NCBI GenBank assembly: GCA_947594335.1
Contig: CANQEC010000096.1
Location: forward strand, 1-8,462
Source: an uncultured Lachnospiraceae bacterium
GTDB taxonomy: Bacteria > Bacillota > Clostridia > Lachnospirales > Lachnospiraceae
DNA length: 8,462 nucleotides
Reading direction: 5' to 3'
Program-made: the position numbers and the translations under genes
The notes under the pieces: generated by a model
What the model saw: the letters and a program-made list of their open reading frames with translations, nothing else
Databases searched by the model: none
What the model was told of the DNA's origin: nothing
Shown: piece after piece, positions 1-5,965 of the stretch
How positions within the stretch are numbered: the stretch's first letter is position 1
How the letters are laid out: each line of letters begins with the position of its first letter

Positions 1-1036
1 TGCGAAAAATCCGGCTTCCCTTTCCCGGGCGGGGGAACGGGCAAAGCAAAATCCGGGATATTTTTGTATGGCAGCCCGCTGCCTCTGGGCCGCCGCTCTT
101 GTGGTATGCTTCTGCCTGATGCAGCCGGCGTGTCCCGCGCAGATGGAGGCAGTATGTCTCGATGTGGGGCAGGGGGACGGCAGCCTGCTGCGGATGCCGG
201 ACGGAACGGTGTGCCTGGTGGACGGAGGCAGTACTTCAGAGCGGGATCTGTGGAATTACCGCATCGGCCAGACATTGAAATACTATGGGGTCAGAAAGAT
301 CGGCTGGTGGTTTGTCTCGCATTCGGACCAGGATCATGTGAGCGGCCTGCTGGAATATCTCGGGGAGTACGAGGTGAATCTGACCGGGAAAAATGCGCAC
401 GGAATCACGCTGGAACATCTGGTGCTTCCTCTTTCAAAGGAGGAGGACGAGACGCTGGAGCAGCTGCGGCAGACCGCGCAGGAAAAGGGGATCCCTGTTT
501 ACACGGCGCAGCAGGGGGACGAGGTAAGACCGGGTTTTGCGGGCGCTGACGCGGCGGGTGACGAGGCAAAGCTAGGCTTTGCGGGCGCAGACGCGGAAAA
601 CGGCCGCGGCGCAGACGGAATATGGAGCCTGAAATGCCTGGCTCCGGACCCCGGGACTCTGACCGGGGACGTCAACCAGGATTCTCTTGTGCTTCTTCTG
701 CGGTACGGAGCTTTCAAAATGCTGTTCACGGGAGACCTTGAGGGGCAGGGGGAAAAGCAGCTTGCTCTTTCCGGCGCCGATCTTGCGGCGGATGTCCTGA
801 AAGCGGGTCATCACGGTTCGAAAAACGCTTCCTCCGCGCTGTTTCTGGAGCAGGTAAGACCGCGGCTGACCATAATTTCACGCGGGATCGACAACCGCTA
901 CGGACATCCGGCCGCGGAGACGGTTGACAGGCTGAAGGAGGCAGGCAGCAGGATCTTTGATACCGCGCTGCAGGGGGCGGTCAGTATCCGCTCGGACGGG
1001 AGCGGATATGAGGTCCGGTGCATGCTGCGGGATTAA
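1..1036 (+). CDS. comEC: ComEC/Rec2-type competence protein, C-terminal metallo-beta-lactamase domain (5' partial)
   Basis: The reading frame is open from the window edge (first complete codon at 2) to TAA at 1034-1036. It encodes a short basic stretch, one hydrophobic segment (nt about 80-125), then a metallo-beta-lactamase-fold domain. Visible motifs are LDVGQGDG (nt 158-181), the metal-binding SHSDQDH (317-337), FTGD (725-736) and HHGS (809-820), followed by a YGHP motif. This order and the preceding membrane helix match the C-terminus of ComEC, the inner-membrane channel for transforming DNA, whose lactamase-like domain is thought to process the incoming strand outside the membrane. ATG 68 has no convincing ribosome binding site, so I read the gene as truncated by the window. 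The alternative is a stand-alone secreted lactamase-fold protein starting at 68 with a signal peptide. An in-frame duplication (518-596) adds a low-complexity Gly/Ala/Asp segment inside the domain. The gene holA, which often follows comEC in Firmicutes, is absent here. Confidence 0.8.
   Translation, partial: AKNPASLSRAGERAKQNPGYFCMAARCLWAAALVVCFCLMQPACPAQMEAVCLDVGQGDGSLLRMPDGTVCLVDGGSTSERDLWNYRIGQTLKYYGVRKIGWWFVSHSDQDHVSGLLEYLGEYEVNLTGKNAHGITLEHLVLPLSKEEDETLEQLRQTAQEKGIPVYTAQQGDEVRPGFAGADAAGDEAKLGFAGADAENGRGADGIWSLKCLAPDPGTLTGDVNQDSLVLLLRYGAFKMLFTGDLEGQGEKQLALSGADLAADVLKAGHHGSKNASSALFLEQVRPRLTIISRGIDNRYGHPAAETVDRLKEAGSRIFDTALQGAVSIRSDGSGYEVRCMLRD
518..596 (+). repeat. Two-copy 42-bp in-frame tandem duplication inside comEC
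   Basis: Bases 518-554 and 560-596 align with a period of exactly 42 bp (14 codons) and 30 of 37 positions identical. At protein level the copies read DEVRPGFAGADA and DEAKLGFAGADA. A further GRGADG just downstream may be a decayed fragment. The repeat lies between the metal-binding HxDxDH motif and the strand before the NQDS segment, a loop that is short in most relatives, so it probably forms a flexible surface extension. Confidence 0.85.
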
Positions 1037-1054
1037 ATAGAGCGGATTTGAGGT
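985..1054 (+). repeat. Inverted repeat and near-exact direct repeat across the comEC stop codon
   Basis: TATCCGCTC (985-993) and GAGCGGATA (1000-1008) form a perfect 9-bp stem with a 6-nt loop inside the last comEC codons. The right arm and its continuation (1000-1014) recur at 1040-1054, beyond the stop codon, with 14 of 15 bases identical and a 40-bp offset. The left arm can therefore pair with either copy (8 bp with the second, 1040-1047). TTTTT follows at 1056-1060, but 8 nt after the second arm, so this is not a standard terminator. Confidence 0.6.
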
Positions 1055-1060
1055 GTTTTT

Positions 1061-1116
1061 GGGTTCTCAGTGTCATGCTTTTCCATGTGAACATGGAACG
1101 CATGACCTTTCGACCC
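1061..1116. repeat. Long interrupted intergenic palindrome (REP-like)
   Basis: Three nested stems can be traced: GGGTT (1061-1065) with GACCC (1112-1116, one G-T pair), GTCATGC (1072-1078) with GCATGAC (1100-1106), and TTCCATG (1081-1087) with CATGGAA (1092-1098) around a TGAA loop. No T-run follows on the + strand. Reading leftward there is likewise no T-run, because TTTTT at 1056-1060 becomes A on the minus strand. It could be the folded 3' end of the comEC transcript, a dispersed repeat, or a protein site. The sequence alone does not decide. Confidence 0.65.
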
Positions 1117-1143
1117 TGACATCATCATGTGGACGATAGTGAC

Positions 1144-1200
1144 AAAAAAACATAAAAAAACCGGAAAAAATATAAAAATATTGAAAAAAGATGGAAAAAA
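1144..1200. other. Six A-tracts in helical phase: predicted curved DNA upstream of the dgt promoter
   Basis: Runs of five to seven A lie at 1144-1150, 1154-1160, 1165-1170, 1174-1178, 1184-1189 and 1195-1200. Their starts are 10, 11, 9, 10 and 11 bp apart, close to one helical turn. Phased A-tracts are known to bend DNA, and A-rich sequence just upstream of -35 can also bind the RNA polymerase alpha subunit as an UP element. The block ends in the -35 region of the predicted promoter. The flanking genes are G+C-rich, so the tract stands out. Confidence 0.75.
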
Positions 1201-1221
1201 TGGGGCTCCAGGGAATATAAT
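1192..1221 (+). promoter_or_regulatory. Predicted sigma-A promoter of the dgt-dnaG-rpoD operon
   Basis: A perfect -10 hexamer TATAAT (1216-1221) is preceded, with an 18-bp spacer, by TGGAAA (1192-1197), a 4-of-6 match to TTGACA. The expected transcription start is near 1228, leaving a leader of about 40 nt before the dgt start codon. The weak -35 box may be compensated by the A-tract block that runs into it. TTGAAA at 1181-1186 is a better hexamer, but it lies 29 bp from the -10 box. Confidence 0.65.
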
Positions 1222-1254
1222 ATAAAGGGGAAAAACGCCTTCTACTCGATTACA

Positions 1255-1261
1255 AAGGGGG
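1255..1261 (+). promoter_or_regulatory. Ribosome binding site that decides the dgt start
   Basis: AAGGGGG matches AAGGAGG at 6 of 7 positions. It lies 7 nt before ATG 1269 but only 1 nt before ATG 1263, so initiation at 1269 is favoured. Confidence 0.65.
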
Positions 1262-1268
1262 AATGAGG

Positions 1269-2273
1269 ATGACGATCCGTGAAAAAACAGAAGAGCAGGA
1301 GTTTCGGATATTCAGCAGCCGTGCTTCGTTCAGTAGAAATACGAAAGGACGGGACAGGGAGGAAGAACCCTGCGACATACGAACGGCGTATCAGCGGGAC
1401 AGGGACAGGATTCTGCACAGCAAGTCCTTTCGCAGACTGAAGCAGAAAACGCAGGTCTTCCTGATCCCTGAGGGGGATCATTACCGCACCCGCCTGACTC
1501 ATACCCTTGAAGTTTCGCAGCTTGCGAGAACGATCGCGAAGGCGCTGAGGCTGAATGAGGATCTGGCCGACGCGATCGCGCTCGGCCATGATCTTGGGCA
1601 TACGCCGTTCGGACATGCCGGGGAATACGCGCTGGATCAGGTGTGTCCAAGCGGCTTTAAACACCATGAGCAGAGTGTGCGCATCGTGGAGCTCCTTGAA
1701 AACGATGGGCGCGGGATGAATCTGACCTGGGAGGTGCGCGACGGGATCCGCAATCACAGAACCTCGGGAAGTCCCGGAACCCTTGAAGGGCAGATCGTGC
1801 GCTGCTGCGACAAGATCGCCTATATCAATCATGATATCGATGATGCGGAGCGCGCGGGTATTCTGCGCGAGGACGATATCCCGAAGGAGTGCCGCAGCAT
1901 GATCGGCGATACGACGAGGATGCGTCTGAATACGCTGATCCATGACGTCGTCGTGAACAGCGAGGATAAGCCGGAGATATCGATGTCCGCAGATATGGAA
2001 CAGATGATGCGCAGGCTCCGTAAATTTATGTTTGAGCGCGTCTATCACAACAGTGCGGCGAAGCGTGAGGAGGCCAAGGCGATCCGGATGATTCAGGATC
2101 TCTATTATTTTTACAATGAGCACCCGGAGCTGCTGCCGGAAGGCTGTCAGCGCATGATGAGCGAGTGCGGCGAGCCGCGGGAGAGGGTCGTCTGCGACTA
2201 TATCGCCGGGATGACGGATTCCTTTTCCATCAGAACTTACACGGAACTCTTTATCCCAGGATCGTGGCACTGA
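1269..2273 (+). CDS. dgt: Deoxyguanosinetriphosphate triphosphohydrolase-like HD-domain dNTPase
   Basis: The 334-residue protein belongs to the Dgt family, which hydrolyses dNTPs to deoxynucleosides and triphosphate and so trims the dNTP pool. The HD-domain metal ligands are visible: H78 in RTRLTHTLEVSQ, H107-D108 in ALGHDLGHTPFGHAGE, and D181 in CCDKIAYINHD. The N-terminal RTAYQRDRDRILHSKSFRRL segment and the C-terminal CDYIAGMTDSF are family hallmarks. The length suits the shorter, clostridial-type proteins. The start at 1269 is chosen over ATG 1263 because of ribosome-binding-site spacing. The stop is followed after 21 bp by dnaG, so the two are almost certainly co-transcribed. It probably heads the operon from the promoter at 1192-1221. 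Its nucleotide preference and any allosteric control by dNTPs cannot be read from sequence. The family assignment is secure. Confidence 0.93.
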   Translation: MTIREKTEEQEFRIFSSRASFSRNTKGRDREEEPCDIRTAYQRDRDRILHSKSFRRLKQKTQVFLIPEGDHYRTRLTHTLEVSQLARTIAKALRLNEDLADAIALGHDLGHTPFGHAGEYALDQVCPSGFKHHEQSVRIVELLENDGRGMNLTWEVRDGIRNHRTSGSPGTLEGQIVRCCDKIAYINHDIDDAERAGILREDDIPKECRSMIGDTTRMRLNTLIHDVVVNSEDKPEISMSADMEQMMRRLRKFMFERVYHNSAAKREEAKAIRMIQDLYYFYNEHPELLPEGCQRMMSECGEPRERVVCDYIAGMTDSFSIRTYTELFIPGSWH

Positions 2274-2294
2274 CTTGCGGGAGGAAATAAAACC

Positions 2295-4055
2295 ATGTTT
2301 TATTCAGATGAACTTATAGAGGAAGTAAGACTTCGGAACGATATTGTTGACGTTATTTCCGGGTACGTGAAACTGCAGCGAAAGGGAAGCTCCTACTTTG
2401 GGCTCTGCCCGTTTCACAATGAAAAGTCCCCGTCGTTTTCCGTGAGTCCGCAGAAACAGATGTATTACTGCTTTGGATGCGGCGCGGGCGGAAATGTCTT
2501 TACCTTTATCCGGCAATATGAAAATTATTCGTTCCCCGAGGCGCTGAAGCTGCTGGCCGACAGGGCGGGGATCACGCTGCCCGAGGAGGATGAATCCGCG
2601 GAGAACAGAAGGCGCAGGGATTTAAGAACCGCGGTTCTGGAAGTCAACAAGATGGCCGGGAAATATTATTACTATCTTCTTCGGACGGAACAGGGCGCGC
2701 GCGCGATGGCATACTTAAAGGACAGGGGGCTTACCGATGAAACGATCCGCAGTTTTGGTCTGGGGTATGCCGGCCGGTACAGTGATCAGCTGAGCCGCTA
2801 TCTGAAGCAGCAGGGAGTTTCCGATTCTCTGCTCAAAGAATCCGGGCTGGTGCAGATAAGCGAAAAGCAGGGGATGTATGACAAATTCTGGAACAGGGTC
2901 ATGTTTCCGATCATGGATGTGAACAGCCGTGTGATCGGTTTTGGGGGCCGCGTGATGGGGGACGCAAAGCCCAAATACCTGAACTCTCCGGAGACGGTGA
3001 TTTTTGATAAGGGACGCAATCTGTACGGACTGCATGCCGCGCGCAGTTCGCGGAAAAAATACATGCTCGTCTGCGAGGGCTATATGGATGTGATCGCGAT
3101 GCATCAGGCAGGATTTACAAACGCCGTCGCCTCACTGGGGACGGCCCTTACGGCTCAGCATGCGTCGCTTCTGAAGCGCTATACAAATGAGGTGATTCTG
3201 ACGTATGACAGCGATGAGGCTGGTGTGCGCGCGGCCCTGCGCGCGATTCCGCTTCTGAGAGAGGCAGGCATCATGACGCGCGTGCTGCACATGGAGCCGT
3301 ACAAGGATCCGGACGAATTTATCAAGGCTCTGGGGAAGGAGACTTTTCAGGAGCGGATCGACCAGGCGCAGAACAGTTTCCTGTTTGAGATATCGGTTCT
3401 TGAGAAATCCTATAACATGGAGGATCCGGAGGGGAAAACGCGCTTCTGCCGGGAGGCTGCGCGCAGGATTGCGGATTTTGAGCAGGAGATCGAGCGCGAA
3501 AATTATATAGAGGCGGTCGCCGCGAAATATCAGGTGTCTTTTGAGGGCCTGCGGAAGATGGTGATGAGCTGGCTGCTGCAGGGGGCCTTCGTGCGGAAGA
3601 AGCCGGTAAGGAGAGAGGACGCGCCGAAAAAGGATGAGGGAATCCGCAAGTCGGAGCGGCTGCTTTTGTCCTGGCTTCTGGAATATCCCAGGCTGTATCC
3701 GGCGGTCTCTTCGCGCATAGCGCCGGAAGATTTTTCGGACGGGCTGTACCGGAAGGTGGCAGAGCTGCTGTACCGCCAGCTGGAATCGGGGCAGACAAAT
3801 ACGGCCTGGATCGTGGATCAGTTTGAGGATCCCGAGGAACAGAAGGCCATCGCGGAAATTTTTAATACGGAGGTTCGTGTGGGGTCGGTAAAGGAGACGG
3901 AGAAAGCGGTTCTTGAAAGTATGCGCAAGGTGATGCAGAACGCGGTTGAGGAGAAGGGGCGCAGGCTGGATCCGTCGGATATTGCGGGGCTGCAGGAGCT
4001 GATCGCGGCAAAAAGAAAGATTCAGGAGCTGAATGGACTGCATATTTCCCTGTAA
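2295..4055 (+). CDS. dnaG: DNA primase DnaG
   Basis: The 586-residue protein has the full bacterial primase layout and makes the RNA primers for lagging-strand synthesis and replication restart. The N-terminal zinc ribbon shows C38, H41, C59 and C62 (CPFH and CFGC). The catalytic core follows, with the FGGRVMGD segment near residues 217-224. The TOPRIM domain carries the acidic EGYMD motif starting at E261 and the DSDEAG motif with D305 and D307, which hold the catalytic Mg2+ ions. The residues after about 450 form the divergent C-terminal region that contacts the replicative helicase DnaB. Length is normal for the family. A GGAGG box at 2280-2284 precedes ATG 2295 by 10 nt. It lies 21 bp after dgt and 49 bp before rpoD, in the classical dnaG-rpoD arrangement. 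No frameshift or missing catalytic residue was seen. Confidence 0.97.
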   Translation: MFYSDELIEEVRLRNDIVDVISGYVKLQRKGSSYFGLCPFHNEKSPSFSVSPQKQMYYCFGCGAGGNVFTFIRQYENYSFPEALKLLADRAGITLPEEDESAENRRRRDLRTAVLEVNKMAGKYYYYLLRTEQGARAMAYLKDRGLTDETIRSFGLGYAGRYSDQLSRYLKQQGVSDSLLKESGLVQISEKQGMYDKFWNRVMFPIMDVNSRVIGFGGRVMGDAKPKYLNSPETVIFDKGRNLYGLHAARSSRKKYMLVCEGYMDVIAMHQAGFTNAVASLGTALTAQHASLLKRYTNEVILTYDSDEAGVRAALRAIPLLREAGIMTRVLHMEPYKDPDEFIKALGKETFQERIDQAQNSFLFEISVLEKSYNMEDPEGKTRFCREAARRIADFEQEIERENYIEAVAAKYQVSFEGLRKMVMSWLLQGAFVRKKPVRREDAPKKDEGIRKSERLLLSWLLEYPRLYPAVSSRIAPEDFSDGLYRKVAELLYRQLESGQTNTAWIVDQFEDPEEQKAIAEIFNTEVRVGSVKETEKAVLESMRKVMQNAVEEKGRRLDPSDIAGLQELIAAKRKIQELNGLHISL

Positions 4056-4093
4056 CGGCGGGAAAGCTTTTGACAGGCCGGATAACAGAAAGG

Positions 4094-4099
4094 AAGGAG
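4094..4099 (+). promoter_or_regulatory. Ribosome binding site that decides the rpoD start
   Basis: AAGGAG lies 5 nt before ATG 4105. An in-frame ATG at 4033 would overlap the end of dnaG and has no comparable site, so the 24 codons in between are not considered coding. Confidence 0.8.
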
Positions 4100-4104
4100 A
4101 CCGC

Positions 4105-5073
4105 ATGGGAGTACAAAGCGTTGAGTTTCAGAAGGATCAGATGATGTTTCCAAAAGAGGGCGCCCCGGCAGAGACGGAACAGTTCGGGGAAGATCAGGGT
4201 GACGGCGAAACGGACGATCTGGAGTCTGATCTGGAAAAGGAAGACGGCATGGGAGACCCGGTCCGGATGTATCTGAAGGAGATTGGCCGTATTCCGCTGC
4301 TTGCGCCCGAAGAGGAGGCCGAGCTGACCCGTCTCATGGCTGAAGGAAACGCGTACGCGCGCAGGAGACTTGCGGAGGCGAACCTCCGGCTTGTCGTCAG
4401 TATCGCAAAAAGATACGCGGGGCGGGGAATGCAGCTTCTGGATCTGATACAGGAAGGGAATCTCGGACTGATCAGGGCGGTGGAAAAGTTTGATTATCAC
4501 AAAGGGTATAAGTTCAGCACGTACGCGACATGGTGGATCCGCCAGTCGATTTCCCGCGCGATCGCGGACCAGTCGCGCACGATCCGGATCCCGGTGCATA
4601 TGGTGGAGACGATGAACCGTGTTTTGAAAACGTCGAGGCAGCTGACGCAGGAGCTGGGCCGGGAACCGACGCCGGATGAGATCGGCAGAAGACTGGAGAT
4701 GACGCCGCTGCGGGTGAGTGAGATCCTGAAAATTCCGCAGGAGCCGGTTTCTCTTGAGACCCCGGTCGGGGAGGAGGACGACAGCCATCTGGGAGATTTT
4801 ATCCAGGATGAGCAGATTCCGATGCCCGGAGAGGAGGCCGCCCGTTCGGTTTTGCGGGATCAGCTCGAGGAGGCGCTGGGGACGCTCACGGACAGGGAAC
4901 AGCAGGTTCTGCGCCTTCGGTTCGGACTGGACGACGGGAAGAGCCGGACACTCGAGGAGGTAGGGAACGAATTTCATGTGACGAGGGAGCGTATCCGCCA
5001 GATCGAGATGAAAGCGCTTCGAAAGCTCGGAAGATCGGGCCGGGGAAGGAAGCTGAGGGATTATCTGAACTGA
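4105..5073 (+). CDS. rpoD: RNA polymerase primary sigma factor (RpoD/SigA) lacking region 1.1
   Basis: The 322-residue protein directs RNA polymerase to housekeeping promoters. Region 1.2 starts at about residue 50 with GDPVRMYLKEIGRIPLL. Regions 2.1-2.4 contain ANLRLVVSIAKRYAGRGM, DLIQEGNLGL and FSTYATWWIRQSISRAI, with the -10-reading residues intact. Region 3 and the sigma finger are present (ETPVGEEDDSHLGDF from about residue 217). Region 4 ends in the -35-reading helix VTRERIRQIEMKALRKL. Compared with B. subtilis SigA (371 residues), the folded autoinhibitory region 1.1 is missing. It is replaced by about 48 residues, of which 29-47 carry 11 acidic side chains. After the last helix the usual HPSRSKKLKDFL-type tail is replaced by GRSGRGRKLRDYLN. 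Only 49 bp separate it from dnaG, so a region 1.1 lost by frameshift is not hidden upstream. Position after dnaG supports the primary rather than an alternative sigma factor. Transcription is probably from the dgt promoter, as no good promoter was found in the gap. Confidence 0.94.
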   Translation: MGVQSVEFQKDQMMFPKEGAPAETEQFGEDQGDGETDDLESDLEKEDGMGDPVRMYLKEIGRIPLLAPEEEAELTRLMAEGNAYARRRLAEANLRLVVSIAKRYAGRGMQLLDLIQEGNLGLIRAVEKFDYHKGYKFSTYATWWIRQSISRAIADQSRTIRIPVHMVETMNRVLKTSRQLTQELGREPTPDEIGRRLEMTPLRVSEILKIPQEPVSLETPVGEEDDSHLGDFIQDEQIPMPGEEAARSVLRDQLEEALGTLTDREQQVLRLRFGLDDGKSRTLEEVGNEFHVTRERIRQIEMKALRKLGRSGRGRKLRDYLN

Positions 5074-5086
5074 ATATTTGCAGGTG

Positions 5087-5146
5087 TGCGCGGCCCGTTT
5101 TGCGGAAGAAATCTTCTGTCCGGGTTGTCGGAGGCGGGGCCGCGCA
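5087..5146 (+). ncRNA. Possible structured RNA leader between rpoD and trmK
   Basis: TGCGCGGCCC (5087-5096) and GGGCCGCGCA (5137-5146) form a perfect 10-bp G+C-rich stem. The 40-nt interior can fold two further hairpins: 5103-5108 with 5113-5118 (AAAT loop, one G-U pair) and 5119-5122 with 5129-5132. Together they suggest a three-way junction that ends just before the trmK ribosome binding site. No U-run follows, so this is not an intrinsic terminator. It resembles no named riboswitch that I recognise. It could be an attenuator, an RNase processing signal separating rpoD from trmK messages, or simply a stable spacer. Confidence 0.5.
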
Positions 5147-5152
5147 GCAGGC

Positions 5153-5160
5153 GGAGGAGG
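5153..5160 (+). promoter_or_regulatory. Ribosome binding site that decides the trmK start
   Basis: GGAGGAGG ends 3 nt before ATG 5164, and its first GGAGG (5153-5157) is 6 nt away. This supports ATG 5164 over the in-frame GTG at 5086, which lies at the foot of the leader hairpin. Confidence 0.75.
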
Positions 5161-5163
5161 AAT

Positions 5164-5952
5164 ATGCAGATATCAAAAAGACTGCGGGCGGTCGCGGATA
5201 TGGTTCCGCCGGGCACCCGCCTGGCCGATGTTGGGACAGATCACGGCTATGTGCCGATCTTTCTTGTGCAAAATGACAGGATCCTGTCGGCAGTCGCGAT
5301 GGATATAAACCGCGGCCCTCTGGAGCGGGCGCGGTTACATATCAGGCAGTACAATCTGGAGGGGCGCGTGGAGACCCGTCTGTCGGACGGACTGGAAAAG
5401 CTTCTTCCGGGAGAGGCGGATGTGATACTGATCGCAGGAATGGGCGGAATGCTGACCGTGAGGATCCTTGAAAACGGATGGGAGACGGCAAAATCGGCGG
5501 GGGCGCTGATCCTCCAGCCCCAGTCCGATATCCGGGAGGTAAGGCTGTTTCTGAAAAAAAATGGATATCGGATCGAGGAAGAGAATATGGTGGAGGAGGA
5601 CGGAAAGTTCTACCCGATGATGCGCGCGGTGCCATCACCGTGGATTTTGGACCCGGCGGAAGAAGAACAGGAGAGGAGTCATTCCTGCGCGGCGAAAAGC
5701 GTCAGGGAAGGGGAAATTTCCTGTGCGGTATGGGAGGAGCTCCATCTGCGGTACGGTCCGGCGCTGCTGAAAGCGAATCATCCGGTGCTGCTGCGGTATC
5801 TTGAGCGCGAGCAGGCGCAGATGGAAAAAGTCCGGGAGAAGCTTTTGCGGGAATCCGGATCTGCAGCCGCACGCCGGCTGTCGGAAATCGAGGAGGATCT
5901 GAGACTGAACAGGACGGCGCGGGCGCTGTATGCCGCAGGAACGCGCAAATGA
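5164..5952 (+). CDS. trmK: tRNA (adenine-22-N1)-methyltransferase TrmK family
   Basis: The 262-residue protein is a class I SAM-dependent methyltransferase of the TrmK (YqfN) family, which methylates N1 of A22 in the D-loop region of tRNAs. The SAM-binding motif ADVGTDHGY is at residues 21-29, the acidic strand end MDIN at 46-49, the core IAGMGG motif at 90-95 and LQPQSD at 117-122. All are diagnostic of the family. It is somewhat longer than B. subtilis TrmK (about 238 residues). Much of the excess is a charged, probably disordered insert at about residues 156-190. The C-terminus (about 207-262) is rich in charged heptads and is likely the family's coiled-coil tail. It starts 90 bp after rpoD, behind the structured leader. 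A Nif3-family gene follows after 26 bp, a trmK-nif3 pairing that is common in Firmicutes. Confidence 0.9.
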   Translation: MQISKRLRAVADMVPPGTRLADVGTDHGYVPIFLVQNDRILSAVAMDINRGPLERARLHIRQYNLEGRVETRLSDGLEKLLPGEADVILIAGMGGMLTVRILENGWETAKSAGALILQPQSDIREVRLFLKKNGYRIEEENMVEEDGKFYPMMRAVPSPWILDPAEEEQERSHSCAAKSVREGEISCAVWEELHLRYGPALLKANHPVLLRYLEREQAQMEKVREKLLRESGSAAARRLSEIEEDLRLNRTARALYAAGTRK

Positions 5953-5965
5953 AAGCTTCTGAAAT

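Noticed and set aside
64..549. Plus-strand frame overlapping the start of the ComEC-type gene
   Set aside because: It is out of frame with a protein carrying clear lactamase-fold motifs, and the translation is low-complexity Gly/Arg/Ala.
1181..1186. TTGAAA as the -35 box of the dgt promoter
   Set aside because: It is 29 bp from TATAAT, and no other -10-like sequence lies at the right distance.
1242..2270. Minus-strand open frame of about 340 codons opposite dgt
   Set aside because: It mirrors the well-supported dgt frame. Its translation shows no recognisable domain and is rich in His/Arg/Leu, as expected for an antisense reading of G+C-rich coding DNA.
4070..4075. Perfect TTGACA just upstream of rpoD
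   Set aside because: No -10-like hexamer lies 16-18 bp downstream; that position falls in the purine-rich ribosome binding region.
3132..4106. Minus-strand open frame of about 320 codons opposite dnaG
   Set aside because: It is an antisense shadow of dnaG with no motif of its own.
3862..4977. Minus-strand open frame of about 370 codons opposite the end of dnaG and rpoD
   Set aside because: It spans two confident genes on the other strand. Codon usage explains the lack of stops.
5086..5163. GTG start extending trmK by 26 codons
   Set aside because: The extension is Arg/Gly-rich, unlike the family N-terminus, and overlaps the stem of the leader. ATG 5164 has a strong ribosome binding site.
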